Assembly: GCA_944472135.2 (NCBI GenBank)
Contig: OX235265.1
Location: forward strand, 95,450,984 to 95,514,983
Source: Trichobilharzia regenti
Taxonomy: Eukaryota; Platyhelminthes; Trematoda; Strigeidida; Schistosomatidae
Reading direction: 5' to 3'
Length of the DNA stretch: 64,000 nucleotides
A program made the translations under genes and the position numbers. The notes below the pieces were generated by a model. The model saw only the letters and a list, made by a program, of their open reading frames with translations. It searched no databases and was not told where the DNA came from. The stretch's first letter is position 1. Every line of letters begins with the position of its first letter. This document shows, one piece after another, positions 11,405 to 23,097 of this stretch.

Positions 11405-12475
11405 CTCATCCACATACCTTCTATAAAGTGGCACATTTTCGATTAAATCTTCCGATAAATTCTCAATGTACGACATATAAGTATCCGCTAAAACGAGCCC
11501 TAACGGACTGTCCATAGCAACACCATCAACTTGGCGGAAACAATCGCCTTCAAATGTTAACCTAACATTGTTAGTACATAGAAGCGACAAATCCCTAAAG
11601 TAAGATTTATTTATTACTCCTCACCTCTCTCACCTCTTACCTCTTTATTAATTTCATATATATTTCTATGACAAGTCCGTGTGTGATCAGATTGTTCGAG
11701 ATGTGTTGCGCAAATACATTACACGATTCAGACAAACTACGTCTTCTTATTGCTTTATGTATATAACATTTATATCTCTTGAGGAGGTTCAAAAAGAATC
11801 TGTTTCATTGCCCTTCAATTCCCCTGTCAACTCATCCCGTAATGAGTGCTTATCTTTTCAACACACCTCGCTTCTTTTTGTCGTTCATTAGAGGGTTACT
11901 TTTTCTTGACCTTATCAGTTCTACTCACTATATCGTATCTTCGTGTTTTCATTTGACTTCTTGTACACCGAATTTTGATCTTCCCTTATCCGAAGAAAAG
12001 ATTTCCATATTGAGTCATAAGAAAAAGACGTAAACAGCGAAGTGAATTTTCTTTTCGACGATTCAATTTCATAAGCTGCTGTACAGTCGTAATTATATTT
12101 AGACAAAGAAATCATAAGACGAATCAGATGCTGGTGAAATTTGTTCTCGAAAATGAATTACATCATGTAAGGTGTGAAAACACAATGCTGTTAATAAACA
12201 GTAATAAAGTGATAATAAAATATGGATGGTGAGAATAACAGTGATAATAAAATAAAAGTAGTAATAACAATAACAATAATAGCAAACTTACTTAATTAGA
12301 GGAAACAAAATTATAGTAAGAACGTTACTTTGACCACGGTATGCAGAGTGAATGTATGTAGTGCTTTTGAATGCAGAGGTCCGGTTTCAGTTCCCGAATA
12401 GCCGATGACTCAGCTATGCACCGATGAGATATGTGAAGTCCTTTCTTACGATATTGTGAAACTCAATGTAACACT
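11405..12475 (-). repeat. Third, partial copy of the inverted unit
   Basis: Reverse copy of about 6725-7802. It starts inside the PLE RT at the YVDD region (11402-11590 on minus reads FEGDCFRQVDGVAMDSPLG), then runs through the unassigned stretch and PLE end. Relative to 8843-9690 it is a direct repeat about 2.79 kb downstream. The junction at 11404/11405 joins CR1 sequence to PLE sequence directly. Confidence 0.88.
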
Positions 12476-13255
12476 GTGAAACACTCATGCTGCCCAGAGT
12501 TGACAGGGTATTCAAGGATGTCCAACCTTGGAAAAGTTCTAAAATAAGTTTGTGGACTTGACACTGCGTAGATTTGATAAACCTTGCTCCACACAAGCAA
12601 GTAAACCGATCAATGCACATTTAGGAGGTCAAAAGAGGTGTGTTATCCTTAATGTTTGACTGCATTTACTGTCTCCTGGAGAAAGTTTTATATGAGGTAG
12701 CTACTTGAAATGACTTCATCAGACATTTACAGAGGTGGTTTTTAACAAATTCCACTTCTATGTCACCTGTGAATTTCAGATTTTTGAAGGGCTTTCTTAG
12801 GAACAGTTGTGATTTTGGCGATGGAGATTTTTCTTTCATGTTTTCGTCGGTAAATCTTGGTGAATATGCATTCTCTAGTAGGGTTTAACGTAATATATTT
12901 AATTCTTTCTCCATTGTATCTTCCGAAAAGATTTTTCTAATCCTTGAACGTAACGCATGTACTAGGTGTGGTTTTCGGATCATTTGGACGAACCTGCGGA
13001 AGTTAATAAACTGTCTCCTCTAAGTTGGCTTGCGATATATTGATCTTTGGATCGTGTGGTCTTGTTTTCTGGTAAGTTGTACATTCAGGAATGGAAATGC
13101 CTTGTTCGATTTATGTTCTAAGGTGAATTTCATCGATCGGTGTGATACGTTCAATATTTTGAGGAGGTACTCCAAATCAACTTTTTCATCACAAATTATA
13201 AGTGTATCATCTACGCATCTCTTGTATAGGTGCAGTTGACTAATCAAAGGATCGT
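12030..13255 (-). pseudogene. Penelope-like element, RT palm to 3' end
   Basis: On minus, 13247-13020 encodes HLYKRCVDDTLIICDEKVDL (catalytic VDD; Y-V-D-D has become C-V-D-D), FTLEHKSNKAFPFLNVQLTR and QRSIYRKPT. After a decayed linker, 12620-12414 encodes CIDRFTCLCGARFIKSTQCQ, a GIY-YIG domain in which the YIG motif is FIK. The C-terminus and 3' UTR follow, with the end motif near 12040-12100. Many frame breaks. This copy shows what 6716-7200 and 9196-9700 once were. Confidence 0.8.
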
Positions 13256-13259
13256 CTTT

Positions 13260-13530
13260 TCAATTGTTCCTCTCCATTCTACACATTCATAATGATTAGT
13301 AATTTTCTCACTCATATTACGTCATGCCAACTCCTGCCTCTTTACTAACTTCTTATTTGTCATCCCTTCTAGGTTGCACCTTACATCATGTGATTCATTT
13401 TCAAAGACAAATTGTACCAGTGTCTGATTGGTCTTCTGATTTCTTTAGCAAATATAGCTACGATTGTATAGCTTGTGAAAATGCATCGTCGAAAGGAAAA
13501 TTTTCTTCTGTATTTACGCCTTTGCTCCTC
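13260..13530 (+). mobile_element. PLE 3' UTR and end motif
   Basis: The sequence CACCTTACATCATGTGATTC up to CGTCGAAAGGAAAATTTTC matches the PLE 3' UTR and hammerhead-like end seen at 7035-7180. The end motif lies near 13455-13512 and is degenerate. The element body upstream is replaced by the minus-strand copy, so two PLE pieces abut head to head. Confidence 0.65.
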
Positions 13531-14875
13531 TTATCTTAATACTATTAAATTGTTACCAACTTTTTGCCGCCCTAACAAACGATTTGTCAATACATTTTTT
13601 AAAAACCTCTCTCTTTAATAAGATGTGTGCATATATTTATATTGTGATACTCCAGGTGCTTTATTGTTCTGATGTTTTATGTCCCTATGACGCTGTTACG
13701 ATGTGCCTGCTGGTATACAAAAGTAAGTTGAATTTTACACTGAGTAATATCATTAGACAGAATAGGTTGTATGCAGCTGATGAGGTACAGTGAAATTGAA
13801 TCAATCCATGTCATTCTGTATCAGTGTTTATTTTTTCTTTTCTCAAATTCATAAAAAGAGAATTCCTATCTGAAATTAAAACATGGAACATGCCATGGTT
13901 ACACAGGTTTTGTACCAAGAGTTAATCCATTTTAATATTTTCCCCTTAATTTTAATTTGTGATTATAACATAAGATGACTTAAACTGTGACTACTTTATG
14001 CCCTGTTAACTTTTATACAAATATTTATGACAAGCAGTTCTGTGTATGATCAGAATGTCCTCAATGTGCGTTACTGAGTTACACTACATAGTCTAGGCGA
14101 GGTTGTTACATTACATAAGTTAAGTAAATTATGTTTTCTGATGGCCATTAGGCTACCTTAATTTCCATCTAGCCTACAGCATCTGCTTTCTTCCCTTTCC
14201 GTCTATTCTGAACGTTCAATCAAAATATAAACTCAAGCGGATTTCTTACTTGACTCCTAAACTACAATTATACACCTCATGAGATTGGATATGAGGTAAA
14301 ATATTGTAGAGGATTGAGTGCTGTTTCAGATAGACTGATGTTGCATAATGCGATACACTATCGATGAACAGTTTACCTGAAGGTTCTATGGTGGGAGTAA
14401 ATATTCTCCAATAAATTACCCTGAGAATGGATTTGTTGGAAATCATCCTCTTTTTTTGTGATGAAATTAGATTTCTCAGAGTACATTTTGTTGTGAATGA
14501 ATTGTAATTAGAGAATCGTCCATAATCTAGTCGAAATATAAACAATCGTTTCATCTTAATTTAGGTCTGAATGACAGTGTATCATGTCAAGTGAGGTTCG
14601 TGACGAAATTTTGTACAAAATTTGTACAAATCAAAAATATAAATAAAATAGCAAACGAACAAACAGATGTTTTCGCTGAAACACAATTTTCTTTTTATGT
14701 CATAAACAAAGTTCCTAATCGGTAGAACTATTGAACAACTCATGTTCATAAAGGTGACTGTAAAATTTCTAGATATTCATTACTTCAGGTGAGCGACTAT
14801 AACAGGTTGGTAAAACTCGCTCATCTGTGATTATTTTATTTAGGAGATGCTGAGGTTATCACCCGGTTTTTAAGG
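13531..14875. other. No gene recognised
   Basis: A+T-rich sequence with only short open frames and no family resemblance. The 102-codon minus frame at 14246-14554 has no motif I recognise. Confidence 0.5.
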
Positions 14876-15090
14876 CTTGTGTGTGTTGAAGGTTCAGTGG
14901 TAGAACGCTCTCCAACTGCTGACATTGTCAGGAGCCGATTCCCGGCCAGCGAATACTTAAACCTTGCTTAACTGGTAATGAATCAGGATAAAAAGGAAGA
15001 TAAGTGTCAGTATAGCAACTCTACCTCTGGGGTAAAACTTGAGAACCCAAGCATCAAGACTTATGTTTTACTCGAAAAGCAAAGTAATGA
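14876..15090 (+). mobile_element. SINE-C, tRNA-like head plus body
   Basis: The head reads GGTTCAGTGGTAGAACGCTC and CCGATTCCCGGCC, like a tRNA A box region and B box. The body then has GGTAAAACTTGAGAACCC. Related copies lie at 29885-30125 and 44095-44340. It is non-coding and would rely on another element's reverse transcriptase. Confidence 0.55.
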
Positions 15091-15109
15091 AAAAACCTAA
15101 GAAGAAGAA

Positions 15110-16170
15110 GAAAATGTATTTACTATTTTCGCAATTATCTCATTCCCTCAGCTATGAGAAACTTACTCATCATTAAAGTGATTCATTCCACAATTCACAA
15201 CCTTTTCATAGCCGTGGAGAAAAAGCCTCAACTTTTACTTCTACAATTAAGGAGAGATACTCCTATGGAGATTATATCTCATCGTTTAACCAAGACGATA
15301 AAGAAAACTTTCTACTCTGTACACATGTTCCAATTCTTCAAGGGCCACTCAGTGTTCACCCAGCAACCCAAACATTTCCTACCTAACCTTAGCTCTTATT
15401 CATGCATTTACCATTCCAACTGTTCCTGTGGTTCAAGTTATATAGGGTGCACCACTAAGCAGGTTCGTCTACGGGTTTGAGAACATTTATCAGCTTGGTT
15501 CAAGAAGGAGAAGTTGACAGCATAAAAAGGTCGATCCTGTCACACCTGGTTGATACTGGACATGGCAACCAAAGTCATTATCACGTATAGTTCGCTTACG
15601 TCTGCTACACATAGCTGAAACCGTTGCAATAAGATCGACTTAACCGGAAATTTGTATCCAAAAAAGAACATTTCCAGACACTATTTCTACCGTGGCCAAA
15701 CTTGGATTGATGATTCTTCTTCTCACCAACAGTGCTTCTTCCCCTTAACCGTCTTGGTTTGTTTCCTTTGCTCATTATTACAATTATTATCATTATTATT
15801 AGTCATAATTTATGGCCTTCATGCAAATATTCTCTCAATACTATCGAATTTTCCATTTATACTATCTGGACTTATTATTAGTGATATTATCTCTTTTCTC
15901 AATATATATATGCCTCCACCTGTTTCATTTCACACATTCGTTATATCATCATGAAACTGTCAATACAGTCTTACTATCTCCTCCTCTTTATTACATACCA
16001 CTTTGTACCAGCAACTTGCCTGACACTGTTTACAACATAGAACTGACTTGTCAGTTTTCCTACCCAACACTCTACGGATCTCTGATGACAAATCACCACC
16101 ATCGTCTCCTATTCCACAATATTGTCTAATCCACTTCAGCCTAGCACAATGTTTGTCACACAAATACGAC
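15110..16170 (+). pseudogene. Penelope-like element, GIY-YIG end and 3' UTR
   Basis: The frame at 15154-15480 reads DTPMEIISHRLTKTIKKTFY and SYSCIYHSNCSCGSSYIGCT, a GIY-YIG core with the C-x-C pair. It is followed, with stops, by EHLSAW and a C-terminal region to about 15720. A 3' UTR with ATT runs follows (near 15780-15800). The RT palm is missing. The Arg usually seen in YIGRT is Cys here. Confidence 0.8.
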
Positions 16171-16690
16171 TATTTATTTTGACACCCTATAGCTACTATT
16201 CTGTTATTCTACGTAAACAAAATGTATCCGCCGCATAAATGCCTATCATTATTGTAACGACAACAAATATTACATTTTATAAGTGAAAGAACCTGGAGAA
16301 AAAAGGTATATTCTTCAGTTAGATTTACTTTTAAAAGTCTGAAAGTTGCAGGTCACTATATTATTCTCCTTTATTAAGTAATTTTTTCCAGTATATTTTA
16401 AATTTATTTCTGCTCTTTGTGCAAATAGTTTTCAAAGTTAAACAATCCTAACTAATCCACTTTTAACGAGTTAAACGTTTCTAGTTAGCTTTGAGCATTA
16501 CCATAACAACTTGGATGTATTTAGAGAGAAAAAAATTACATTTAAAAGTTTGAATACTTTTATCCTAATCTGAGTCAAACCACTTAAACTTCTTGAGAAT
16601 TTAGAAATTTATTTGGTTTAGATTTCCAATGCACGTCATACACGCCGGAATTGAATGAAAAGGCAAATACTTTGAAGAATTAAATTTTTA
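16171..16690. other. No gene recognised
   Basis: A+T-rich, with no motif or repeat that I could place. It separates two PLE remnants in opposite orientation. Confidence 0.45.
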
Positions 16691-16699
16691 TAGACTTCT

Positions 16700-17275
16700 T
16701 TTTCATGCAGTTATCTTCTCTAACCAGAATGTTTTCATCTGAGAGGCTTTTATTGCCTTTCTAGATTGTATCAGCGCTCATCTCAATGTGAAATGGGTCT
16801 TTTTTTAAAATTCGCCGTAAATGAGACAACTGTCACTTGTGATCATCCTGATTTTGACTGGTCGTTAACTTGTGTCTGTACTGATGGATTCTTAACGTGG
16901 AATTTGACATTTTTGTTACGCAACTGTTTGATGTATTTGATGTGTGTTCATGCATCCTTTGAGTAAAAAATTGATCTACGTAACAGGCTTCTAGGAATTC
17001 GTTGACGTCTTCAAAAATACTACCACTGTTTACAATGTCTACATACTTCCAGTCAACTTAGTGCTTGCAATAACGCGGTAAACGTCATGTCTTTTGACAG
17101 CTAGTTCAGGTTGTTGTAATTGAAGTCGCAGGGAATGCTCACTTTGACCAATTTGATACTTTTGATAATTCATACAATTTATACTGCTAATAGTGTTGAT
17201 CCTGTCTTGTTTTGTTGTTGCTTTATTGGTCTGCATAATACTGAATGAATTGATTGTGTTGATTTGTGTGCAATA
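16700..17275 (-). pseudogene. Penelope-like element of the C-x2-C lineage, GIY-YIG remnant
   Basis: On minus, 17200-17040 reads INCMNYQKYQIGQSEHSLRL followed by KRHDVYRVIAS. A downstream part reads FEDVNEFLEACYVD. The C-x2-C...YYIGQ pattern marks the same lineage as 46365-47575, not that of the C-x-C copies. One cysteine (now Tyr) and the first Y of YIG (now Gln) are lost. It is truncated on both sides. Confidence 0.7.
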
Positions 17276-17284
17276 TCCATTGTA

Positions 17285-17525
17285 AATGTGCTTGCTTGGC
17301 ACAGAGGTATAATGCTTGCCAACCACGCAGAAGGGCACGGGTTCGGTCCCCTCCTTTACCAGTTATAAGAGTGGTAAAGAGGGAAGGTTGAGCGTGACGC
17401 CAGCAACCCCAATTCAGTAAAACTAGTTGCCACTGCTATCGAAACTTCAAGCCACCAGCTTGAACTCCCATGTTCCACTGAGAACTCAAAGGAGTAAAAA
17501 AATTTTTAAAAAAATAAAAAAAATT
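17285..17525 (+). mobile_element. SINE-B, tRNA-derived
   Basis: The head has TGGCACAGAGGTATAATGC (A box region) and GGGTTCGGTCCCC (B box). The body GGTAAAGAGGGAAGGTTGAG leads to ACTTCAAGCCACCAGCTTG and GTTCCACTGAGAAC, followed by an A-rich tail. Other copies lie at 36434, 41630, 49725, 56050, 59200, 62640 and 63533. Confidence 0.8.
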
Positions 17526-17599
17526 CTTTTCCAAATAGCTTTACTGATGTAGTCATTATTTCAGAAATATTCCTCACATATTATAGGATGAGTCATCCT

Positions 17600-18310
17600 C
17601 TTATCTCTGAGGATGCTTTCTCGCTGTTAATATTACAAATGCTCCTCAATCCCAATCCATTCATAGCGCTATTCTATCTCATCTTGCGGATACAGAACAC
17701 AGGATTGATGTCAACGAACCAGCTTTCAAAGTCATTCACCGCATACCAACAAATCTTAACTTTACCTTAAAAGGTTCGTCTACCACATATTGCTGAGGCT
17801 GGCTGTTGTGATCTATAATAAAAAGCCTAATTTATGTTAATATCAGTAAAAAGTTTGAGCATTGTGGATTAGATCAAATAAAGTATAATTATATTTCAAT
17901 AGTTTACACACAATGATAAGTCTTGTTATTGGTAATATTATAACTTATCATTGTGTATAAACTATTGAAATATAATTATACTTTACCTAATTTACGTGTC
18001 TAAAAGAAGCTAGTTCAGACATTGTCCTTACCCTGGCCATCCAGGTTCTAATGATCTTCAGTATTTTGTAGAAATTTTATTTGATATTCTATTTGCTATT
18101 AAATTTTTATTATTGTTATTATAATTTATGCATCTCATTAATAAAATGTAATTCTATTGTGGTCTTAATTAACAAATCGATATTATTTAAAAAACACCCA
18201 CATTGTTATTGACTACTATTCTAGAATATTCTGCGTATATAAACATATATATATGTATATAATTGTACAGCCAGAAGAGGAAATTATCGAAAAGGATATT
18301 CTTTGCTCAA
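17600..18310 (+). pseudogene. Penelope-like element, C-terminal remnant split by an insertion
   Basis: The plus strand near 17655-17760 reads SIHSAILSHLADTEHRIDVN, EPAFKVIHRIPTNLN, then HIAEA and KPNLC. After an insertion (17838-17985) it resumes with KKLVQTLSLPWPS. This is the PLE C-terminus. A 3' UTR follows, and an end motif near 18262-18308 (CAGC, CAGAAGA, CGAAAAGGATATTC, TTTGCTCA). The core has U4 changed to A. Confidence 0.75.
17838..17985. mobile_element. 148-bp hairpin insertion with target duplication
   Basis: Two 40-nt arms, 17881-17920 and 17944-17983, pair with a single mismatch around a 23-nt loop. The insert is bounded by 12-nt near-direct repeats, CCTAATTTATGT at 17826-17837 and CCTAATTTACGT at 17986-17997. 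These restore the KPNLC part of the PLE reading when the insert is removed. It has no coding capacity. It may be a MITE or another small hairpin element; I do not recognise the family. Confidence 0.65.
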
Positions 18311-18540
18311 TTATTGTGTTTATTTTTCTGAATATTTGAATGAATATTTTCTTAAATTTTGAGTTAACTGTGGATTTTCAGTGGTAAACTTGTTAGGAAA
18401 CAGAGATAAGAGTTTTACTGCATTTAAAAGCCTAGAATAGTTGTACTCTAAACAATCGTTTCCAGAGAATTAATAATTACAATGAAAATTTACAGACATG
18501 ATATGTATGATCCAACACTTTTCATATGAATACTGAACAA

Positions 18541-18925
18541 AAAGTAGTCTCTTCGATAACCTGTTCATCATCAGGCTCAACAGTTATATATACATTATAG
18601 TGAATGAATGAATTAGTGTTATGAACGACATTAATGTTGTTTAAATAAAATCGAATCAATAATAATAATATCAATGGATTACAGCTCAATACCATCAACA
18701 TAAAATAAGCTGAATGTCAGAAAAAACTAGAAAAGATAATATTACAAATTCATGAATTTATAGTCTCTACTGAACGCTGACCAGAGCAGTAGTAGTGGCT
18801 GGCTGAACTTGCTTCCTTTTAACACGGGGCACTAATTGTTCGAGGCGAATTGCAATAGCCTCTGCTGTTTGGAGCATACGGTGCTTCGATGATTTCGGCA
18901 ATTTATTAGTCACCCGGTAGATGAT
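18541..18925 (-). pseudogene. Penelope-like element, C-terminus, 3' UTR and end motif
   Basis: On minus, from about 18925, the reading is IIYRVTNKLPKSSKHRMLQT followed by AEAIAIRLEQ, matching the PLE C-terminus. After the UTR, the end motif at 18541-18580 has GAGC, a perfect CTGATGA core (18568-18574), TTATC and GAAGAGACTAC. A15.1 has become G, and stem I closes only through a G-U pair with GTTC. Confidence 0.7.
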
Positions 18926-19960
18926 GAGAGAGAGGGATTCTTCCGCGCTGACTGGCCTTGTCGCGAGCCGGTTTGCACCAGATGGTCATTGATTTCGAAT
19001 ATGCAGACGATATATCCCTTCTAGATGAAGACGCTGACAAAATGCAGAGTCTTCTGAACACCTTGAGCAGTGATCTGCGCATGTCTGGCATGAGACTCGC
19101 TTCCGCCAAATGTAAGATGATGCTGCAGGATTAGACTACATGGATGGCTGACGAAATCTCAGCACGGATACAGAAGGCTAGTTTCGTATATTGCCAGTCT
19201 ACGCCATCTATGGCGTAGAAGCGATATCGCATTAGTTATCAAACAAAGGGCGTGTGTACTTCTCAGCAGTTCTCTCCGTCCTCATTTATGGCTGTGAGTG
19301 AGACTTGACCATTGAAAGTAGAAGACATGAAAAGCCTGGCTAGCTGACTTTGATCATAGGTGCCTGCGTTGTATCTCCCGAGTGAAGTTGTACAATAGGG
19401 TGAGCCATATTTAGGTTAGGCATCGGTCCAGTTCTAGGAGGGGAAATCAACCGATCAGGCTGTGAGTTTGCATCGGCTGAGATGGTTAGAATATGTGTTA
19501 CGCATGCCTACCTAACCACTACCTTCCTGGACAACAAGCAATGTTAGCTGAAATAGGATAGATCAGGTTTAAAAAGAGAAAGCTAGTGCTGGTCAAATCA
19601 AATCATGGCTTTATCAGTCAATGAAACCCACAACAGTTAGCTTAAGCCACTTGGAAAAAGGTATAGACTTCTTGGTTGAGGTCCTCGGGAGGGCAAAACC
19701 AATAAAACCTTGTGACTACTGGTGATATGGCTGGAGCAGATGCAACTACTCCTAGTCTTAGAATATTTAATAAAACTACATAGTTATTCCATATAACCAT
19801 TGTTTTGCTTCATATCTCTGTTTACTATTTCTGTTTTGCATTCCCTTTTAATGTCTTCTCTTGCTATATGTGCTAAGTGAAGTGTGGCGAGTGGAACTGC
19901 CGCACATCAGTGCTAAATTCTACGTTGAAACCGGTAAGTCAGTCAGTCGGTTTTCAGCTG
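18926..19960 (+). pseudogene. Second LINE type, reverse transcriptase palm and C-terminus
   Basis: Near 18970-19130 the plus strand reads VIDFEYADDISLLDEDADKM and QSLLNTLSSDLRMSGMRLAS, the palm motif with catalytic YADD. Then, through frameshifts, come DEISARIQKA and LRHLWRRSDIALVIKQRACV, a finger-like H/C tail and a 3' UTR to about 19960. It differs clearly from the RTE and CR1 fragments. Related minus copies lie at 49915-50570 and 51430-52310. It is 5'-truncated and dead. Confidence 0.8.
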
Positions 19961-20377
19961 GCCCAATGATCGCCTAAGAGCTTCCATTTCCTCATCACCT
20001 GATCAGCACGAAAGTCGTAATTTTCATTAGGCTCTCCACAGAGACTTTACAGTACAGACCCATTTTCTTCTACTTACGTATTGAATAACAGGCTGTTCAT
20101 CAGTTCGTTAAGAATCTACTAATCAACAATAATATTTTTAGACAAAAGTGTTCACTTAAAAAAAGGATTAACTACTACTTTTCATTCTATTAATAAAATC
20201 GTTTTCTTTATGAAATAAAAGTACTCATATACCAAAAAGAAATTATAAATGCAATTTGACGTCATACCTTTTCTAATTTTAAAAACCGGTAACAAAAGTG
20301 ATACAATCAGAGTGTTAGCAGACATTAATGACATTCTATAAATAATAACTGAGTTAATTATTCTTTCTTCTATAATC

Positions 20378-20414
20378 TCTCTTTGTCTCTCTCTCTCTCT
20401 CTGTGTGTGTCTCG
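20378..20414. repeat. (CT)n/(GT)n microsatellite
   Basis: A pyrimidine-rich dinucleotide run. The minus open frame across it (20182-20538) is an artefact. The surrounding 19961-20750 shows nothing else I can name. Confidence 0.75.
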
Positions 20415-20754
20415 AATTCAACAGGAGGCATATATAATGTATGCATGAACTTGAGTAGGAAATGATAGAAGCATTTTTAGCAAAAAATGAAAAGAAAAAT
20501 GAGAAAAAATGTTTACTCAAAGGTGAAAGTCTTTTCATTGCCTACGCCTGAATTCAAAAATAAAAACGGGACGAAAAATTAGGAAGGTGTTACGTGATCC
20601 AAATATTCTACCTTTTTTTTAATGATACCCTCTTCCCCTAACCTTCACCGAAAATTCATCGATAATTATTGTTAAAAAAAGAAAGAAAAATTATATTTTT
20701 GAGTGAAACTCGAAAGTATAAAATGAAAAAACGTTTGTGAGTTTGAGATTTATA

Positions 20755-20885
20755 GGTGGTATAACCTACTGAGAAGTAGTCATGGAATTAGTTTATCTAT
20801 TTGACGAGTCCCAAATTGGACGAAATGCGCAACCTGGATTCCACTGCTAGTCATCATCCAGCAGTTAACTTCTAGATTTTAAGAA
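20755..20885 (+). mobile_element. Sm-alpha-like SINE with decayed hammerhead
   Basis: The motif at 20795-20839 has TTGACGA (C3 changed to T), stem II GTCC/GGAC, GAA, the palindrome TGCGCA, and CCTGGATTCCACTGCTAG. That downstream part is the hallmark of the schistosome hammerhead satellite. Stem I has lost its 5' strand (ATCTAT in place of ATCCAG), and the nucleotide after the palindrome is A, not T. Likely inactive. Confidence 0.75.
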
Positions 20886-21071
20886 ACCCAGTCTGATTTT
20901 TATTTCATTTCTATTATAATATGCTGCATAAAGACTCGTCTTCTGATATTGGAAAGTAGATATAACGTGGATCCAGAAAAGTAACCGACACCATATTCAA
21001 CTATCCAGAATATACATATATATATGTACCCAACTCAGACGGAAATGATATTCAGTTAGGTATATACCCAG

Positions 21072-21425
21072 GATTCTAGTGATAAGTCGTGACCAGTAGG
21101 GTGCAGCACGACGGGTATGAGGACAAAAACTCGCCGAAGACATTGGCTAGGGGTTGCGCTATGTCGTGAATCGGTAGAAGTTATAATTCATTGGCAGGCC
21201 ATTGGATCGGGTCCCAGTGACTTAACGGAATACGAGCACGCCTTGTAACCAGATGGTCCTGGGTTCGAACCACCGGTGGGTGCATGCTGATTAAGAGGCC
21301 CGAACTAGAACGAAACAGCTGTCCAGTACTCGCCTCAGGATTTCCAGTGGTTCCCTAACTGATGTCAGCCCATGATGAAATCCTGTAACCAATCAACCAA
21401 ATCCCTACAAACCCACACTGAAATT
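21072..21425 (+). mobile_element. SINE-A, near full length, hammerhead broken
   Basis: The 5' part carries AGTCGTGACCAGTAGGGTGC and CTCGCCGAAGACATTGGCTA. A tRNA-like head follows (GGGTCCCAGTGACTTAACGG; B box GGTTCGAACC). The ribozyme region has GAAACAGCTGTCCAGTACTC intact, but the core reads CTGATTAAGAGG with extra bases, and stem I and stem II are mispaired. The 3' part ends near the start of the tandem duplication. Confidence 0.8.
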
Positions 21426-21599
21426 ACAACAGTTGAAAAAGTTAGCTCGTAGAAAACCGGGTAAGATTCTTAGAAAAATACTACCATTTACCTACGAAGA
21501 AGACATAAAGTAAAAAATGTGATGTATCGTCATATACAAAACTAGACGTCATTTAAAGAATCTCATACAACTTGTATACCAGTCTGAATAAAGAAACAA

Positions 21600-23090
21600 A
21601 ATTTACAAACAGGATAATATGAGCCCGATTTATTTCGTGGATCCTCTCTTAAACTGCCTACATCAAAAACAGTATCAAATACAAGTTACAAAATGCTATC
21701 TCAACATACTCTTTCTCACCATGATTTCAAGTTATAGATAGAGAGTATAAGCAATGCAATTATTTCAAAAATCATGTGAGGAGACAATTATTTAGACTAA
21801 ATACTTATATAATAACAAGAAAAGTTTAGCTGCTCTCGGTAACAAGAATAAGTTAGGGACACAATACAAGATTTAACAACAGCCTTATTTCATAAATACT
21901 GTGAGGGAGAGTTCAGGAGAATGTGGATGAATAGTGGTGTAAAAGTAAAGAATAGATAAAAACAATTTAGCAGATTTGGAAGCTTAATTATGAATTCAGG
22001 CCATTGTATGTGAATGATAAAATTTAATGGAATGTTATGCATCAGAACAAAACGATTACGGTCACCAGGGTAGTGAGAGATTAGTCACACTTTTTCTCTA
22101 TGCGTAGTGAGGGTCGAAGTCTTTTGACGTCAATGGCTTATGCCAACCGAAGTTACCATGTTCCTATTTGCATAATGATTATTTCTAAAGCCTGATTAAT
22201 TTCCACTGTATGTATCATGTCAATTAAGTGTCCGGCGATGGCGCTTGACAACACTTTGTTAGCTTTCAATCGGAAAATTTAAGCGATATGCTAGGAGAGT
22301 CTAATACATGCTTTCCTTCAAGTCCGTTTTATGTACTTGCTGACGTAAGTGCCAGTGAATTGGTAAATGCAGATTGAGTTGACATGCGGAGCAGGATACT
22401 TATCTACTTTTGATCAGGTAAACAAGCACGCCGTATTGTAAGTTGGAATAAGTGTGTAGGCGGGAAATGTTCTTTTCAATGCACTATTGATTCTGTTTTC
22501 CGTTCTTATGGATACTTTTCGCCTTTTCATGCAAGACAGATAAAACTGGCTTCTTTTCAAATACTTCCAGTTTCGGTTTGTGTGATTTTTATTCCCATAT
22601 TTTGATATAAACTTTTGAAGATATCCACTTTTGATTAAGTTCTTTTCGATGACTGCAAGTACCTCTTCAATCTTATCTTCTCAACGCAACGCTCTGGCTC
22701 TGCTGAAGAGCGTTATCACAAGAATCTGTTTCATAATTCTATCTGAATATTCATCCACATCCTCCTGAATTCTCCATCATAATATTTATGAATTGATGCT
22801 GTTGTTCTATCTTGTATTTTGTCTCTGGTCCATTGTTTCCAAGCTAAATTTGAGTTCTATCCTCATCTTGTCTAATCAATATATAAATAGTTAGTATTTT
22901 AACGACAAATAATTGTCTACTCACATCATCTTTGAAGTAACTGTGTTGATTATACTCTCTCTCTCCCTATAACTTGAAATCATGATGAGAAAGAGTATGT
23001 TGAGACAGCATTTTGTAACTTGTAATTGATGTTGTTTAGGATATAAGCAGTTGAAGAGGGAGAGATTCCACGAAATAAAGAAATAAGGTT
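21600..23090 (-). mobile_element. Penelope-like element flanked by inverted repeats (minus core)
   Basis: The flanks 21600-21940 and 22740-23085 are reverse complements of each other; both contain, for example, AACATACTCTTTCTC or its reverse. The minus-strand core (22720-22030) reads EDKIEEVLAVIEKNLIKSGY, RINSALKRTFPAYTLIPTYN and CIYQFTGTYVSKYIKRT. It then reads LKANKVLSSAIAGHLIDMIH, a GIY-YIG end with several stops; YIGRT has become YIKRT. Inverted flanking repeats are known for PLEs. The RT palm is absent. Confidence 0.75.
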
Positions 23091-23097
23091 CTACTTC

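Noticed and set aside
14246..14554. 102-codon minus frame
   Set aside because: No family resemblance, no repeat partner, composition as expected by chance.
18906..19109. 67-codon minus frame
   Set aside because: Antisense to the YADD palm of the LINE on plus.
20182..20538. 118-codon minus frame
   Set aside because: Runs through a CT/GT microsatellite and poly-Phe-like sequence.
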